Shown here in pieces: positions 9,324 through 18,109 of a stretch of 64,000 nucleotides of DNA (positions within the stretch are counted from its first letter, which is position 1; the number at the start of each line of letters is the position of its first letter). The notes below the pieces were generated by a model, which did no database searches, had not been told where the DNA came from, and saw only the letters and a list, made by a program, of their open reading frames with translations. The position numbers and the translations under genes were made by a program. The DNA is taken from positions 62,001-126,000 of the forward strand of contig CANGTC010000001.1 of assembly GCA_947456505.1 (NCBI GenBank), read 5' to 3'. The stretch is from Beijerinckiaceae bacterium (lineage in GTDB: Bacteria > Pseudomonadota > Alphaproteobacteria > Rhizobiales > Beijerinckiaceae).

Positions 9324-9947
9324 TCAGCTTTCATGCGGACCCCAGGCGCGCTGGACTGCGGGCCGCTTCTCGATATCGTCATGCCAACGACGCACATGGG
9401 GATAGGCGTCGAGACCGATGTCGTTGACGCCATGCACATGCACATCGGCATACATAGAGACATCTGCAACCGAAAAAGTCCCTGTGAAATACTCATGATC
9501 CGCAAGATGCGTATTGAGCGTCACAAGCATGTCCTTGAGCACTTCCGTATAGTGCTTTTGCGCGAGGGGTACCACATCGGGCGAACGCTTGACCCAGTGC
9601 CCGAATTGCTGGGCCAGGGTGGTGAAGGTGGCGGAGCCATAAAACAACCACTGATCACATTTCAAACGCGACAGAGGGTCGGCCGGATAGAGACCATTGC
9701 CCGCCTTTTCGCCGAGATATTTGAGGATAGCTCCAGATTCACACAAGGAAATCCGATGGCCGCCGGGCCCATCGTGATCAATGATAGCCGGGATCTTGTG
9801 ACCAGGGCTGATCTTCAGAAATTCCGGTGAGAATTGATCGCGGTTACGAATATTGATGATTTTCAACCGGTACGGCAGGCCGGACTCCTCCATCGCCGTA
9901 CGGGCCTTGTAGCCGTTATCCGTGGTCCAGAAATAAAGATCGATCAT
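9324..9947 (-). CDS. Glutathione S-transferase
   Basis: 207 residues. The N-terminal thioredoxin-like domain shows IDLYFWTTDNGYKARTAMEE, PGHKIPAIID (cis-Pro) and LCESGAILKYLGEKAG, where Glu-Ser contacts the gamma-glutamyl group. The C-terminal helical domain has FSVADVSMYADVHVH and PHVRRWHDDIEKRPAVQRAW. The FWTTDNGYK segment resembles the nu-type YfcG/YghU group, which uses Thr and Asn rather than Tyr or Ser. It follows two meta-cleavage-type hydrolases on the same strand. In some biphenyl-degradation operons a GST sits next to the hydrolase, so a role in handling a reactive ring-cleavage product is possible. Confidence 0.88.
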   Translation of the reverse strand: MIDLYFWTTDNGYKARTAMEESGLPYRLKIINIRNRDQFSPEFLKISPGHKIPAIIDHDGPGGHRISLCESGAILKYLGEKAGNGLYPADPLSRLKCDQWLFYGSATFTTLAQQFGHWVKRSPDVVPLAQKHYTEVLKDMLVTLNTHLADHEYFTGTFSVADVSMYADVHVHGVNDIGLDAYPHVRRWHDDIEKRPAVQRAWGPHES

Positions 9948-10018
9948 CGGTTTCTCCCCTTTTTGCTTTCATTGGCAGCAGACTCGCCCAAAGGGCTTCT
10001 GGTCAGAAAATTACGGCT

Positions 10019-10939
10019 TCAGGCATTGGCCCGCACCCAGCCATCCAGCAGACGATTGAAGCCTGCAGGATGTTCGCGATAGACGAAATGACCAGACCTG
10101 TTGAAGATCCGCACTTCCGTCTTGCGTTGATGCTTCATGAAAAGCTCGATCAACTGCTGGCCCGCCTCAAAATCAGCGCCGGGATCATTGTAGCCCCAGG
10201 TGATCAGCGTGGGGCAAGGCATGCCCCTTTCAATCAACCAGCGATGCGTCTGCGTGCGTTGCGCCAGCAATTTTGGCGCGAACTGTTTGAAAAGCAGCCC
10301 GCCCTCATGCATGCGGGAGGCCGCAAACCGGCTCTTCTCCAATTGCGCGATTCTGAGGCTCTCCTTGATCCAGACTTCCGTGACGATGGAGGGATTGTAG
10401 GAATAGCGCTCAAGATACCAGCGAATGCTCTCCGCCGTATCCTCGGGTTGCGGCCGGTTGCGCACCATCACATGGGTCCGCGTCACCCCCGGCGAAAGAG
10501 TGCCTGAGGAGACGCAAACCGTGGATTTGACCAGATCCGGCCTCTCCAGAGTAATTCGCGTCACAATATAGCCGCCGCGCGAATGACCAACGAGATGATA
10601 GGGTTTCTTGCCGAGCTTATCGAGAAAGGCGATGATGTGCTGCACGCTGGCGTGCATGGTGTAGTCATCATCGCACTTGGGATTGTCGGTATATCCCTGC
10701 CCCAGGCGATCAAGTGAGATGCAATTGTGCGCCTGCATCAGCACGGAGAAATTGAGCTCCCAGGAACACGCGTTGCTTGATCCATCCGTGGTTCCCATTT
10801 GCACGCCATGGATGAAAACGATGCGCTCGCCTTCGCCGTCATCGAAATAGCGAGTGCGGACGCCATCCACATCCATCCACTTTTCGGATCCCATATCGAG
10901 CGACACGGGCCGATAGGATTCGATCATCTTACTCGCCAT
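10019..10939 (-). CDS. Alpha/beta hydrolase, meta-cleavage-product type (paralogue B)
   Basis: 306 residues from the ATG at 10939, which leaves an 11-base overlap with the upstream hydrolase; the longer frame would overlap more. HGVQMG is the oxyanion region, GHSRGG places Ser120 as nucleophile, WGYNDP carries the acid and SGHFVYREHP the base. LDRLGQGYTDNP and the GHSRGG elbow are typical of HOPDA/TesD/HsaD-type C-C hydrolases. It is clearly a duplicate of its upstream neighbour, sharing DVDGVRTRYF, HLVGHSRGGY and LITWGYNDP-like blocks. Confidence 0.88.
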   Translation of the reverse strand: MASKMIESYRPVSLDMGSEKWMDVDGVRTRYFDDGEGERIVFIHGVQMGTTDGSSNACSWELNFSVLMQAHNCISLDRLGQGYTDNPKCDDDYTMHASVQHIIAFLDKLGKKPYHLVGHSRGGYIVTRITLERPDLVKSTVCVSSGTLSPGVTRTHVMVRNRPQPEDTAESIRWYLERYSYNPSIVTEVWIKESLRIAQLEKSRFAASRMHEGGLLFKQFAPKLLAQRTQTHRWLIERGMPCPTLITWGYNDPGADFEAGQQLIELFMKHQRKTEVRIFNRSGHFVYREHPAGFNRLLDGWVRANA

Positions 10940-11825
10940 GGGCCACCCCCAGAACAAATTCGCTGACCACGCGATTAAATTCCTCAGCGCGCTCTCGGAA
11001 GCTGAAATGACCGGCCTGATTGAAAATATGAAGACTCGTGCGGGGCTGTTCCTGGGCGATCATATGATAATATCGCAGTCCCATGGAAATGGGCGCCGTG
11101 GGATCGTTATAACCCCAGATCAACAGCACCGGACGCCGGAATCCGTCCCCCTCGATCTTACGATACATATCGTCACGATCATCGACCAGGCGAGGAAGGA
11201 AACGCGAGGCGAGCTGACCTTCCTCCAGCATTTTATGGGTGGCCACATGGTTCTTTGGCAGATCATTGATGGCCTGCTTCATGGCGAGCCAGGCGTCAGT
11301 TACATTCTTCGTTGAATAGGAATAATGTTCGTAGACATAACGCGAGGACTCGAGGGTATGCGGCGCATGGGGGTTGCAGGCGAAAACGACATCGTTCCGC
11401 CCTTCGCCGGGCGCCGCCGAAGCGCTGTCGATGACAATGCAACTCGCCGTCAGCCAGGGATAATCCAGCGCGATGCGGGAGGACACATAACCCCCGCGCG
11501 AATGCCCCACCAAATGATAGGGACCAAGACCCAACTGCGTTAAAAAGGTCGCCACATGCCGCACTGAGGCGGCCATGGTGTAGTCTTCGTCGCGAAGCGG
11601 CAAGTCCGTATAGCCCTGTCCCAATCTGTCGATGGCGATAACGCGGAAGCGCTTCGCCAGTTCGGAGAAATTCAGATCCCAATCCTGCGCGCTTTCCCCG
11701 CCCGCATGGTCGCCCACCTGGCCACCATGGATGAACACCAACCGCGGTCCATCGCCCGCCTCGAAATAGCGTGTGCGGACGCCATCCACCTCCGCCCATT
11801 GGGGTTCATATTCTTGCAGGAACAT
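10929..11825 (-). CDS. Alpha/beta hydrolase, meta-cleavage-product type (paralogue A)
   Basis: 298 residues. The start at 11825 follows GGAGG by seven bases; 16 residues upstream in frame are not needed. HGGQVGDHAG, IDRLGQGYTD, GHSRGG (Ser109), LLIWGYNDP and AGHFSFRERA give a complete catalytic set. Tandem with a paralogue that differs mainly in the cap region, which suggests two related substrates or a hetero-oligomer. It follows MmgE/PrpD by 86 bases on the same strand. Confidence 0.88.
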   Translation of the reverse strand: MFLQEYEPQWAEVDGVRTRYFEAGDGPRLVFIHGGQVGDHAGGESAQDWDLNFSELAKRFRVIAIDRLGQGYTDLPLRDEDYTMAASVRHVATFLTQLGLGPYHLVGHSRGGYVSSRIALDYPWLTASCIVIDSASAAPGEGRNDVVFACNPHAPHTLESSRYVYEHYSYSTKNVTDAWLAMKQAINDLPKNHVATHKMLEEGQLASRFLPRLVDDRDDMYRKIEGDGFRRPVLLIWGYNDPTAPISMGLRYYHMIAQEQPRTSLHIFNQAGHFSFRERAEEFNRVVSEFVLGVAHGE

Positions 11826-11911
11826 GGTCCGGCCTCCCATATTTTTGGGCAGCATAACATGCGACGGGAACATGTTAAGCCTTCTCGCCAGAAAAATACG
11901 CGTGACTTTTC

Positions 11912-13255
11912 CTAGGGGCGAAGGGCCTCAGAGACGTCCATCATCTCCGCAAATCCACCCAGGCGCTTGGCCCATGCGTCTGCGCGCGCGGCGCCCAGCA
12001 CCGGCGTCGCGTTGTCGATCAGCTTGTCCGCCCGCTGCTCCGGGCTGAGCGGGCGCGCCGCATGGCCCCTGCCCGCAATCAGCGATCGTTCAAAGCGGCG
12101 CCCGCCCACCACGATGGCGATGCGCGCAGGCGCTTGCTTCGGCCATGCGGCGGAAGCGGCGGGGTCATCCACCACGCGCACCCTGCGGGTGAGCGCGCGC
12201 ACGGCGGCGTCTTCGATGCCCGCCTCGATGTCGTGGTGATGCACCTGGCCCCGCAGCAGGGCCAGCGCCACCATGAAAGGGATGCTGTGGTCAGCGGTCT
12301 CACGGTTCTCCGGCTCCCAGAGCGCGGGGATCGAGCCCGCCCAATGGATGGCGAAAGCGTGGGTCGCCACCTCGATCTCGTCGATCTCCGCCAGCAACTC
12401 CGCCCCCAGCTCCTCGCGCATCTCCAGCGCGATCTCGCAGGGAGCCTGCGCATGAAAGACCGCCGGAAAGCGTTTGAGATGGGTGTCGCCGCTACGCTCG
12501 CGCATGGGGTCCAGCGCCAGATGCAAATCGCCGCAGACCACCTCCAGAAAGCCCAGCCGCCCCTCGAAAACCGGATCAGGACCAGAGACATCCGCCTTGG
12601 CCAGCGCCGTCACGAAGAGCGCATTGCGAAGGGCCTGCGGGGAGGCGAGGCTGCGCCAGGTCGAGACCTTGGCGGAGCGGGCCAGCAGCATGTTATTGGC
12701 CGCCGTCATCATCGAAATCGCGTGGGCGAATTGCGTGGGGTTCAATCCGCGCAGCAGACCCACAGCCACGGTCGCGGCGATGCCCACATAGGTCGCGTGG
12801 TCCCAGCCCCGCGCCAGCGCATTGGAGCCATCGCACATGTCGAGCATGAGATGCTGCCCAGCGGCGATGGCGCGCAGCACCTCGTCGCCGCTGCAATGGC
12901 GCTCCTCGCCCGCCGCAAGGGCTGCGGCGATGATGTCGGAGGGATGGCCGCCGTTCTTGCCGACATAGGTGTCATTCCAGTCATGGAAGCGCACCATCAT
13001 GCCATTCAGAAAAGCGACGGTGTCCACCGCGCCTTTTCCCATTGTCAGCGCTGTGCAAGGCCCGGCCTCTCCAGTAAAGCCGAGGGCGGCCGCCACGCGG
13101 CGCACCTCCTGGTCCTCGCTGGCGGCGATGGCGCAGCCCAGCATGTCCATGATGCGCGCTGTCAGCGCATCCCGGCGCGGTGAATCCAGCGGGCGTGCGT
13201 AGCTCGCGAAAGCAAACTCCACGATGGCGCGGGTGATGCTGTCCTGCGTCACCAC
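11912..13255 (-). CDS. MmgE/PrpD-family dehydratase/isomerase
   Basis: 447 residues, full length. AFLNGMMVRFHDWNDTY near residues 83-99 and the long helical N-terminal domain with GGHPSDIIAAALA are characteristic of MmgE/PrpD; the C-terminal domain carries TADHSIPFMVALALLRG. The family includes 2-methylcitrate dehydratase, cis-aconitate decarboxylase and less defined isomerases of dicarboxylic or tricarboxylic acids. Start and Rieske stop overlap by seven bases, implying coupled translation. With a ring oxygenase before it and C-C hydrolases after it, a hydratase or isomerase step on a ring-opening product is plausible but unproven. Confidence 0.88.
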   Translation of the reverse strand: MVTQDSITRAIVEFAFASYARPLDSPRRDALTARIMDMLGCAIAASEDQEVRRVAAALGFTGEAGPCTALTMGKGAVDTVAFLNGMMVRFHDWNDTYVGKNGGHPSDIIAAALAAGEERHCSGDEVLRAIAAGQHLMLDMCDGSNALARGWDHATYVGIAATVAVGLLRGLNPTQFAHAISMMTAANNMLLARSAKVSTWRSLASPQALRNALFVTALAKADVSGPDPVFEGRLGFLEVVCGDLHLALDPMRERSGDTHLKRFPAVFHAQAPCEIALEMREELGAELLAEIDEIEVATHAFAIHWAGSIPALWEPENRETADHSIPFMVALALLRGQVHHHDIEAGIEDAAVRALTRRVRVVDDPAASAAWPKQAPARIAIVVGGRRFERSLIAGRGHAARPLSPEQRADKLIDNATPVLGAARADAWAKRLGGFAEMMDVSEALRP

Positions 13256-14520
13256 TTGGCCTTGATCTCGGGCTCGAAGATGGCGCGCCAGTCTTCTCCC
13301 GCCTTCACGAAATTGTCGAAGGGACGCATGCCCCGATGGGTCTGCGGATCTGCGCCCGGCGCCTCGCCGCCTTTCTCCACCGTGTCGATGGCGCGCAGCA
13401 ACATGGCGCGCATGGTGATGATGGCCCGGTCCGTGGAGCCCAGATGTTCGCGGGTGCGGTCCACGATGGGGCCCATGCCCTCCTGCAGGGCGAAGTCCTG
13501 GGTATTGATGCCCACGATGCCGGTGAAGACCTTCTCCTTCTGGAGCTGACGGTCGATCATGTAATCGTTGGCCTTGTTCTTTTTCAACCGATAGGTGCCG
13601 GGGATCATGTCGTCGGGGCCGCGGCCATAGAAGGTCTCGGTGGCGTCCCGATGGGCCTGATCCACCGGCGTCGTATCGTCATAGGTGTGATGCCAGTTGT
13701 AGACATAGGTGGTGTAGTCGTCGATCGGCGCCCAGATATGGCCATCCAGCGCCGGGGACTTACGGCGAGCGCCGCTGAATTCGTGGATGCCGCCGCGCAT
13801 CTGCTGGAAGGGCATGACGTAGTGATAGAGGCGCACATAGGTGTCGCCCCCGCCCATCTGGCGCGTCGAGACATAATTGTAGCCGTAGTCCGTGGGATTC
13901 ACGTCGAGGCGCGGAGACTTGTCAACGAGGCGTGGATCGCTCTTGGCGGACATGTTGTTGTTGTGGGCATAGGAGGAATGGGCGGTGTCGAGCCCGCCCT
14001 CCAGCGCCTGCAGATAGTTGCATTCCTGGTAGGTCTTCGACACGTGCAGGAAGTCGTGTGGCACGCGCGTCCACTCGTAATCCGGCGGCGGGGGCTTGCG
14101 GTCGGGCGGGCCCATATAGGCCCAAACCATGCCGCCCACTTCGACGGTAGGATAGGCCTTGAGCTTGGTCTTCTGCTTCATCACCTCGTTGCCGGGCTCG
14201 GTCGGCATGTCCACGCAGTCGCCGTTGCGGTCGAATTTCCAGCCGTGATAGGCGCAGCGTATGCCGCATTCCTCGTTTCGACCAAAGAACATGGGCGCGA
14301 GGCGATGGGGGCAATAGGCGTCCAACAGCGCGACCACGCCATCGCTGTCGCGAAACGCCAAAAGATCCTCGCAAAGCAGGCGCACGCGCACCGGGGCGCC
14401 ATCCTTTTCGGGGACTTCCTCGGAGAGCACGGCTGGCTGCCAGTAGCGGCGAAAGAGTTCCCCGGCGGGCGTCCCCGGACCGACCCGGACCAGGCGTTCG
14501 TTTTGCTCTCGCGTCAACAC
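13249..14520 (-). CDS. Rieske non-haem iron ring-hydroxylating oxygenase, phthalate 4,5-dioxygenase-like
   Basis: 423 residues from a GTG at 14520, preceded by AGGAG; the ATG a few bases upstream is out of frame and closes quickly. Rieske cluster ligands Cys70, His72, Cys89 and His92 (C-x-H-x16-C-x2-H). Mononuclear iron site Asp178, His181, His186 in EGGLDTAHSSYAH. The N-terminal LVRVGPGTPAGELFRRYW is typical of the phthalate 4,5-dioxygenase oxygenase group. No reductase gene is adjacent, so electrons must come from one encoded elsewhere. The gene is divergent from a Bug receptor at 14739, its probable uptake partner. Confidence 0.92.
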   Translation of the reverse strand: MLTREQNERLVRVGPGTPAGELFRRYWQPAVLSEEVPEKDGAPVRVRLLCEDLLAFRDSDGVVALLDAYCPHRLAPMFFGRNEECGIRCAYHGWKFDRNGDCVDMPTEPGNEVMKQKTKLKAYPTVEVGGMVWAYMGPPDRKPPPPDYEWTRVPHDFLHVSKTYQECNYLQALEGGLDTAHSSYAHNNNMSAKSDPRLVDKSPRLDVNPTDYGYNYVSTRQMGGGDTYVRLYHYVMPFQQMRGGIHEFSGARRKSPALDGHIWAPIDDYTTYVYNWHHTYDDTTPVDQAHRDATETFYGRGPDDMIPGTYRLKKNKANDYMIDRQLQKEKVFTGIVGINTQDFALQEGMGPIVDRTREHLGSTDRAIITMRAMLLRAIDTVEKGGEAPGADPQTHRGMRPFDNFVKAGEDWRAIFEPEIKAKW

Positions 14521-14738
14521 GGCGTTTTCTCCTGCATTTATGTCATTGGTCCTTGTGAAACACCATTCGTCCAGTTTTCCGCCGAGATCAATCCCCGGGT
14601 CTGGGGAGGGCCCTCGCCAAAGGCGGTCTCCAACCTTGCCAAGGGTCAGCATCTGGGCGAAAGGTGGAAGGCTGCGCCAGTTCATCCGTCGGATGTCTGG
14701 TCAAAAGCGGGGAAGCAAGGCAGCAGGAGAAGACAGTC

Positions 14739-15710
14739 ATGCGCAGCATCTTGAGCATAGCCACAGCTGCAACCATGGCGCTCGTGGCCATTACGGCCCA
14801 CGCAACTGCGCAACCTTGGCCCTCCAAACCGGTCAAACTTATTGTTCCCTTTCCGGCGGGCGGCTCGGCGGACACATTGTCCCGCATCCTCAGTCAGGAG
14901 CTTCAGGACAAGCTCGGCCAACCCTTCGTGGTGGAGAACCGCACCGGCGCGGGCGGCAATATCGGAACCGACGCCGTGGCGAAGGCGCCACCTGACGGAA
15001 CCACCCTGCTTCTCACCCCAAGTTCAGTGGCGATAGCGCCCGCGCTTTACCCCAAGCTGAGCTGGGATCCGGTCAAGGACTTCGAACCTATCACCTTGAT
15101 TGGCTCTATTCCCATGGTCGCCGTGGTGCATCCCGCCTTTCCCGCAAAGTCCATGAAGGAATTGGTCGCCGAAGCCAAAACACGACCTGGGCAAATCAAC
15201 TATGCGTCAGGAGGCAATGGAACCACCAACCATCTGGCCGTGGAATTGTTCAAGGCGCAGACGGGAATCGACATGGTGCACGTGGCTTATCGTGGCAATC
15301 CCCTGGCCATGGTGGACGTGATTGGTGGGCACGTGCCGGTATTCTTCGACTTCGTGCTCACGGGGGCCCCGCATGTACGTAGCGGCGCTGTGCGCGCTCT
15401 GGCGACGACTGGCGCGCAACGCTCCAGCATCTTGCCGGATTTGCCCACAGTTATGGAAGCCGGCATCTCCGGATTTGAGGCCAGCACCTGGTTTGGCGTC
15501 TACGCGCCCGCCGGCACGCCAAAAGACATGGTGGCGCGGATGAGTGATGAGATCGCCGCCATCCTCGGCTCGCCCACGGTCAGGAAAAGGCTCGCGGAGC
15601 TAGGGGTTGAGCCCATGCAGGGAGGCCCCGCCGCTCTTGGCGAACTGACCAAAAGCGACCTGGCGAAGTGGGGACCGGTAATCCAAAAAGCCGGCCTCAA
15701 ACTCGAATAG
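14739..15710 (+). CDS. Bug/TctC periplasmic solute receptor (classical)
   Basis: 323 residues from the ATG at 14739, preceded by AGGAG; 25 upstream residues in frame are rejected because the signal peptide begins at MRSILSIATA. Mature start QPWPSKPVKLIVPFPAGGSAD and the blocks VVENRTGAGGNIGTDAVAKA and PTVMEAGISGFEASTWFG are textbook Bug. It is divergent from the Rieske oxygenase and converges on the hydrolase at 15742. Confidence 0.92.
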   Translation: MRSILSIATAATMALVAITAHATAQPWPSKPVKLIVPFPAGGSADTLSRILSQELQDKLGQPFVVENRTGAGGNIGTDAVAKAPPDGTTLLLTPSSVAIAPALYPKLSWDPVKDFEPITLIGSIPMVAVVHPAFPAKSMKELVAEAKTRPGQINYASGGNGTTNHLAVELFKAQTGIDMVHVAYRGNPLAMVDVIGGHVPVFFDFVLTGAPHVRSGAVRALATTGAQRSSILPDLPTVMEAGISGFEASTWFGVYAPAGTPKDMVARMSDEIAAILGSPTVRKRLAELGVEPMQGGPAALGELTKSDLAKWGPVIQKAGLKLE

Positions 15711-15741
15711 GCGTCGCGCAATCCGCAAAACGGCCTGTCGC

Positions 15742-16650
15742 TCAGGGCTTGCTGAGAAACGCCTCCACAATGCGGGCGACTTCGGCAGGTCTGTCGTGAT
15801 GCAGATTGTGGCTTGTGTCCAGGACCCTGTCGCAAACGACGTGCTTGACCAAAGCCGCTCGGGCGGCGAGCCCGCCGGGTTCAGCATCGATCCGCGACTT
15901 GCGGTCGGACGCGAGCCATAGAACGGAGGCCTCGATGCGCTTCATGCAAGCGGCCCACTCGGCCTTGCGGTGCGCGATGGCGAAGGGCGCGCGATGCATG
16001 GGGTCAAAGGCCCATTCCAACCGACCATCGGGACGTCTACGCGAAGATTCGGCAGCAAGGAACAGCGCCTTGTCCATGGTCAAACGTTGGTTCGTCTGCC
16101 GCAGACGCTCAGCCATCTGGGACAAGGCATCATAGGGTCGCGAAGATTCCGGCCCCTCGCGCCATGTGTCGATGAATTGGGCCAATCTGTCCGGCGCCTC
16201 CTCTGGATCGCTGTCAATCAGGCCAAAGGAGTCCAGCGCGACCAGTTTCGAAACACGCGATGGTCGAACGCCAGCATAGATCCCCGCGACATGCCCGCCC
16301 AGTGAATGCCCGACAAGTGTCGCGGGATTTCCAGGAACAAGGGCTTGGAGCATGAGGTCGAGATCGACGAGATAATCCTGAAACCAATAGCCCTGCGGGT
16401 TCCAGTCCGTGCGTCCATAACCACGCCAGTCCGGCGCAATGAAATGGTGGTCGCCCGAAAATTCATCAACAAGAAATTGAAACGTCGCCCCGCAATCGCG
16501 CGATCCGTGCAGCAGCACTACAGGCGGCGCGTCCGCCGGGCCCCATCGGCGCACATGACATTTCAAGCTGCGGATCTCGATGAATTCACAGAGGGCGGTT
16601 TTGCGAGGCTTGTACGAGGCAATATCCGTCATCGCGCAGTCAACTCCCAT
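15742..16650 (-). CDS. Alpha/beta hydrolase
   Basis: 302 residues. VVLLHGSRDCG is the oxyanion region, GHSLGG gives Ser116 as nucleophile, an Asp follows in LWLASDRKS and the histidine is in TSHNLHHDRP. APDWRGYGRTDWNPQGYWFQDY is typical of epoxide-hydrolase and haloalkane-dehalogenase relatives. Two ATGs are possible, at 16650 (AGGGA six bases upstream) and at 16632 (GGAG eleven bases upstream). It stands alone on its strand, divergent from the flavin monooxygenase gene at 16828. Confidence 0.85.
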   Translation of the reverse strand: MGVDCAMTDIASYKPRKTALCEFIEIRSLKCHVRRWGPADAPPVVLLHGSRDCGATFQFLVDEFSGDHHFIAPDWRGYGRTDWNPQGYWFQDYLVDLDLMLQALVPGNPATLVGHSLGGHVAGIYAGVRPSRVSKLVALDSFGLIDSDPEEAPDRLAQFIDTWREGPESSRPYDALSQMAERLRQTNQRLTMDKALFLAAESSRRRPDGRLEWAFDPMHRAPFAIAHRKAEWAACMKRIEASVLWLASDRKSRIDAEPGGLAARAALVKHVVCDRVLDTSHNLHHDRPAEVARIVEAFLSKP

Positions 16651-16827
16651 CCCAATCCCTGAGCGGCCGTCGCAGGGACCGTCATCAGTGGGGCCCTCGG
16701 GATCGCCAGCACCATATCCATCCGCCTTGCTTGATGGTTTTTTTACCGTTACCTTCCCTTATAGGCGCTTGACCTTATCTGGTCCATCATCGCCAATGAC
16801 TGAAAAAAGGACGCGGGAGATAAAGGC

Positions 16828-18075
16828 ATGAATTTCCTATGGTTTCATTTGATGCCTTACATGGATCTGCCCGCCGATTTCCGGCAAAAGAACCCATCGG
16901 TCTGGGTCAATATCGATCCTGCGCTGTTCAACCCCGAACGCGCCCACCAGATGTACAATGACTATTTCGATGAACTGGAATACGCGGCGGAACTGGGCTT
17001 CGACGCTGTCTGCGTCAACGAGCATCACTCCAACGCCTACGGACTGATGCCCTCGCCCAATCTCATCGCCATGGCGCTGGCGCGCCGCACCAAGGACACC
17101 AAGATTTGCGTTCTGGGCAACTCCATCGCCCTGTATAATCCGCCAACGCGCGTGGCCGAAGAGTTCGCCATGATCGACTGCGTCTCCGGCGGGCGGCTGA
17201 TTGCGGGCTTTCCGGTGGGTACGCCCATGGACACATGTTTCGCCTATGGCACGAACCCCAGCCAACTGCGTCAGCGCTACATGGAGGCGCATGACCTGAT
17301 CATGCGCTCATGGACCGACCCGAAACCCTTCGCCTTTAACGGCCGTTTCACCCAGCAGGCCCATGTCAATGTCTGGCCCCGCCCGGTGCAAAAGCCACAT
17401 CCGCCCATCTGGATTCCCGGTGGCGGCTCCGTGGAGACCTGGGAATGGTGCGTCCAGAATGACTATGTCTACTGTTACCTCTCCTACGGTGGCTACAAGA
17501 TCGCGCAAGGCACCATGGAGGGTTTCTGGAACACGGTTGAGAAACACGGCAAGGAGAAGAACCCCTACCGCGCCGGGTTCCTCCAATTTGTCGGCGTCGC
17601 CGAGAGCCGCGACGAAGCCATGGATCTCTACACCGAGCCCGCTGAATATTTTTATGGGCGCTGCCAACATATCGATCCGCGCTACGCAGGCCCGCCCGGC
17701 TACACGACGGAGGCGACGCAACGTGCTGGGCTCGAAGGCCAGGTGACGCGAGTGGCGGATCGCTCGAAGCGCGTGCGCGCGACCGAGATGAAGGAAATTG
17801 TCGATCTAGGTTATGTCGTGATCGGCAACGCCAATGACGTGGTCGAGCAGATCCGTGAAGTAGCGCGCTCGCTTCATGTTGGCCAGTTGATGCCCCTGCT
17901 CCACTTCGGCAACATGAGCAAGGATGTCACATTCCGCAATACGAAGCTCTTCGCCGAAAAAGTCATTCCCAAATTAAAGGGAATGTTCAGCGAATATGAG
18001 GATCACTGGTGGCCCAAAGCCATGGACGCAAGCCTCCGCGCGCAAGCGGCGTCGCTGGCGCCCGCCGCCGAATAA
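16828..18075 (+). CDS. LLM-class flavin-dependent monooxygenase (copy 1)
   Basis: 415 residues, a bacterial-luciferase-like TIM barrel. MNFLWFHLMPYMDLP at the start, FDAVCVNEHHSNAYGLMPSPNL (flavin-site strand and the EHH motif), VAEEFAMIDCVSGGRLIAGF and RPVQKPHPPIWIPGGG identify the family. These enzymes use reduced flavin from a separate reductase to oxygenate, desulfonate or cleave small molecules. The hydrolase gene starts 34 bases downstream. The pair is repeated in reverse order at 49800-51751, so monooxygenase plus hydrolase-fold partner is a recurring unit here. Confidence 0.9.
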   Translation: MNFLWFHLMPYMDLPADFRQKNPSVWVNIDPALFNPERAHQMYNDYFDELEYAAELGFDAVCVNEHHSNAYGLMPSPNLIAMALARRTKDTKICVLGNSIALYNPPTRVAEEFAMIDCVSGGRLIAGFPVGTPMDTCFAYGTNPSQLRQRYMEAHDLIMRSWTDPKPFAFNGRFTQQAHVNVWPRPVQKPHPPIWIPGGGSVETWEWCVQNDYVYCYLSYGGYKIAQGTMEGFWNTVEKHGKEKNPYRAGFLQFVGVAESRDEAMDLYTEPAEYFYGRCQHIDPRYAGPPGYTTEATQRAGLEGQVTRVADRSKRVRATEMKEIVDLGYVVIGNANDVVEQIREVARSLHVGQLMPLLHFGNMSKDVTFRNTKLFAEKVIPKLKGMFSEYEDHWWPKAMDASLRAQAASLAPAAE

Positions 18076-18109
18076 TGTGGCGGATATTAGAGAAAGACGG
18101 AGCCAGGCA

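Noticed and set aside
12062-14754. Long plus-strand reading frames (12062-13183 and 13336-14754)
   Set aside because: They are antisense to the MmgE/PrpD and Rieske genes, read as low-complexity Arg/His/Gly-rich sequence and match no family; typical of GC-rich DNA.
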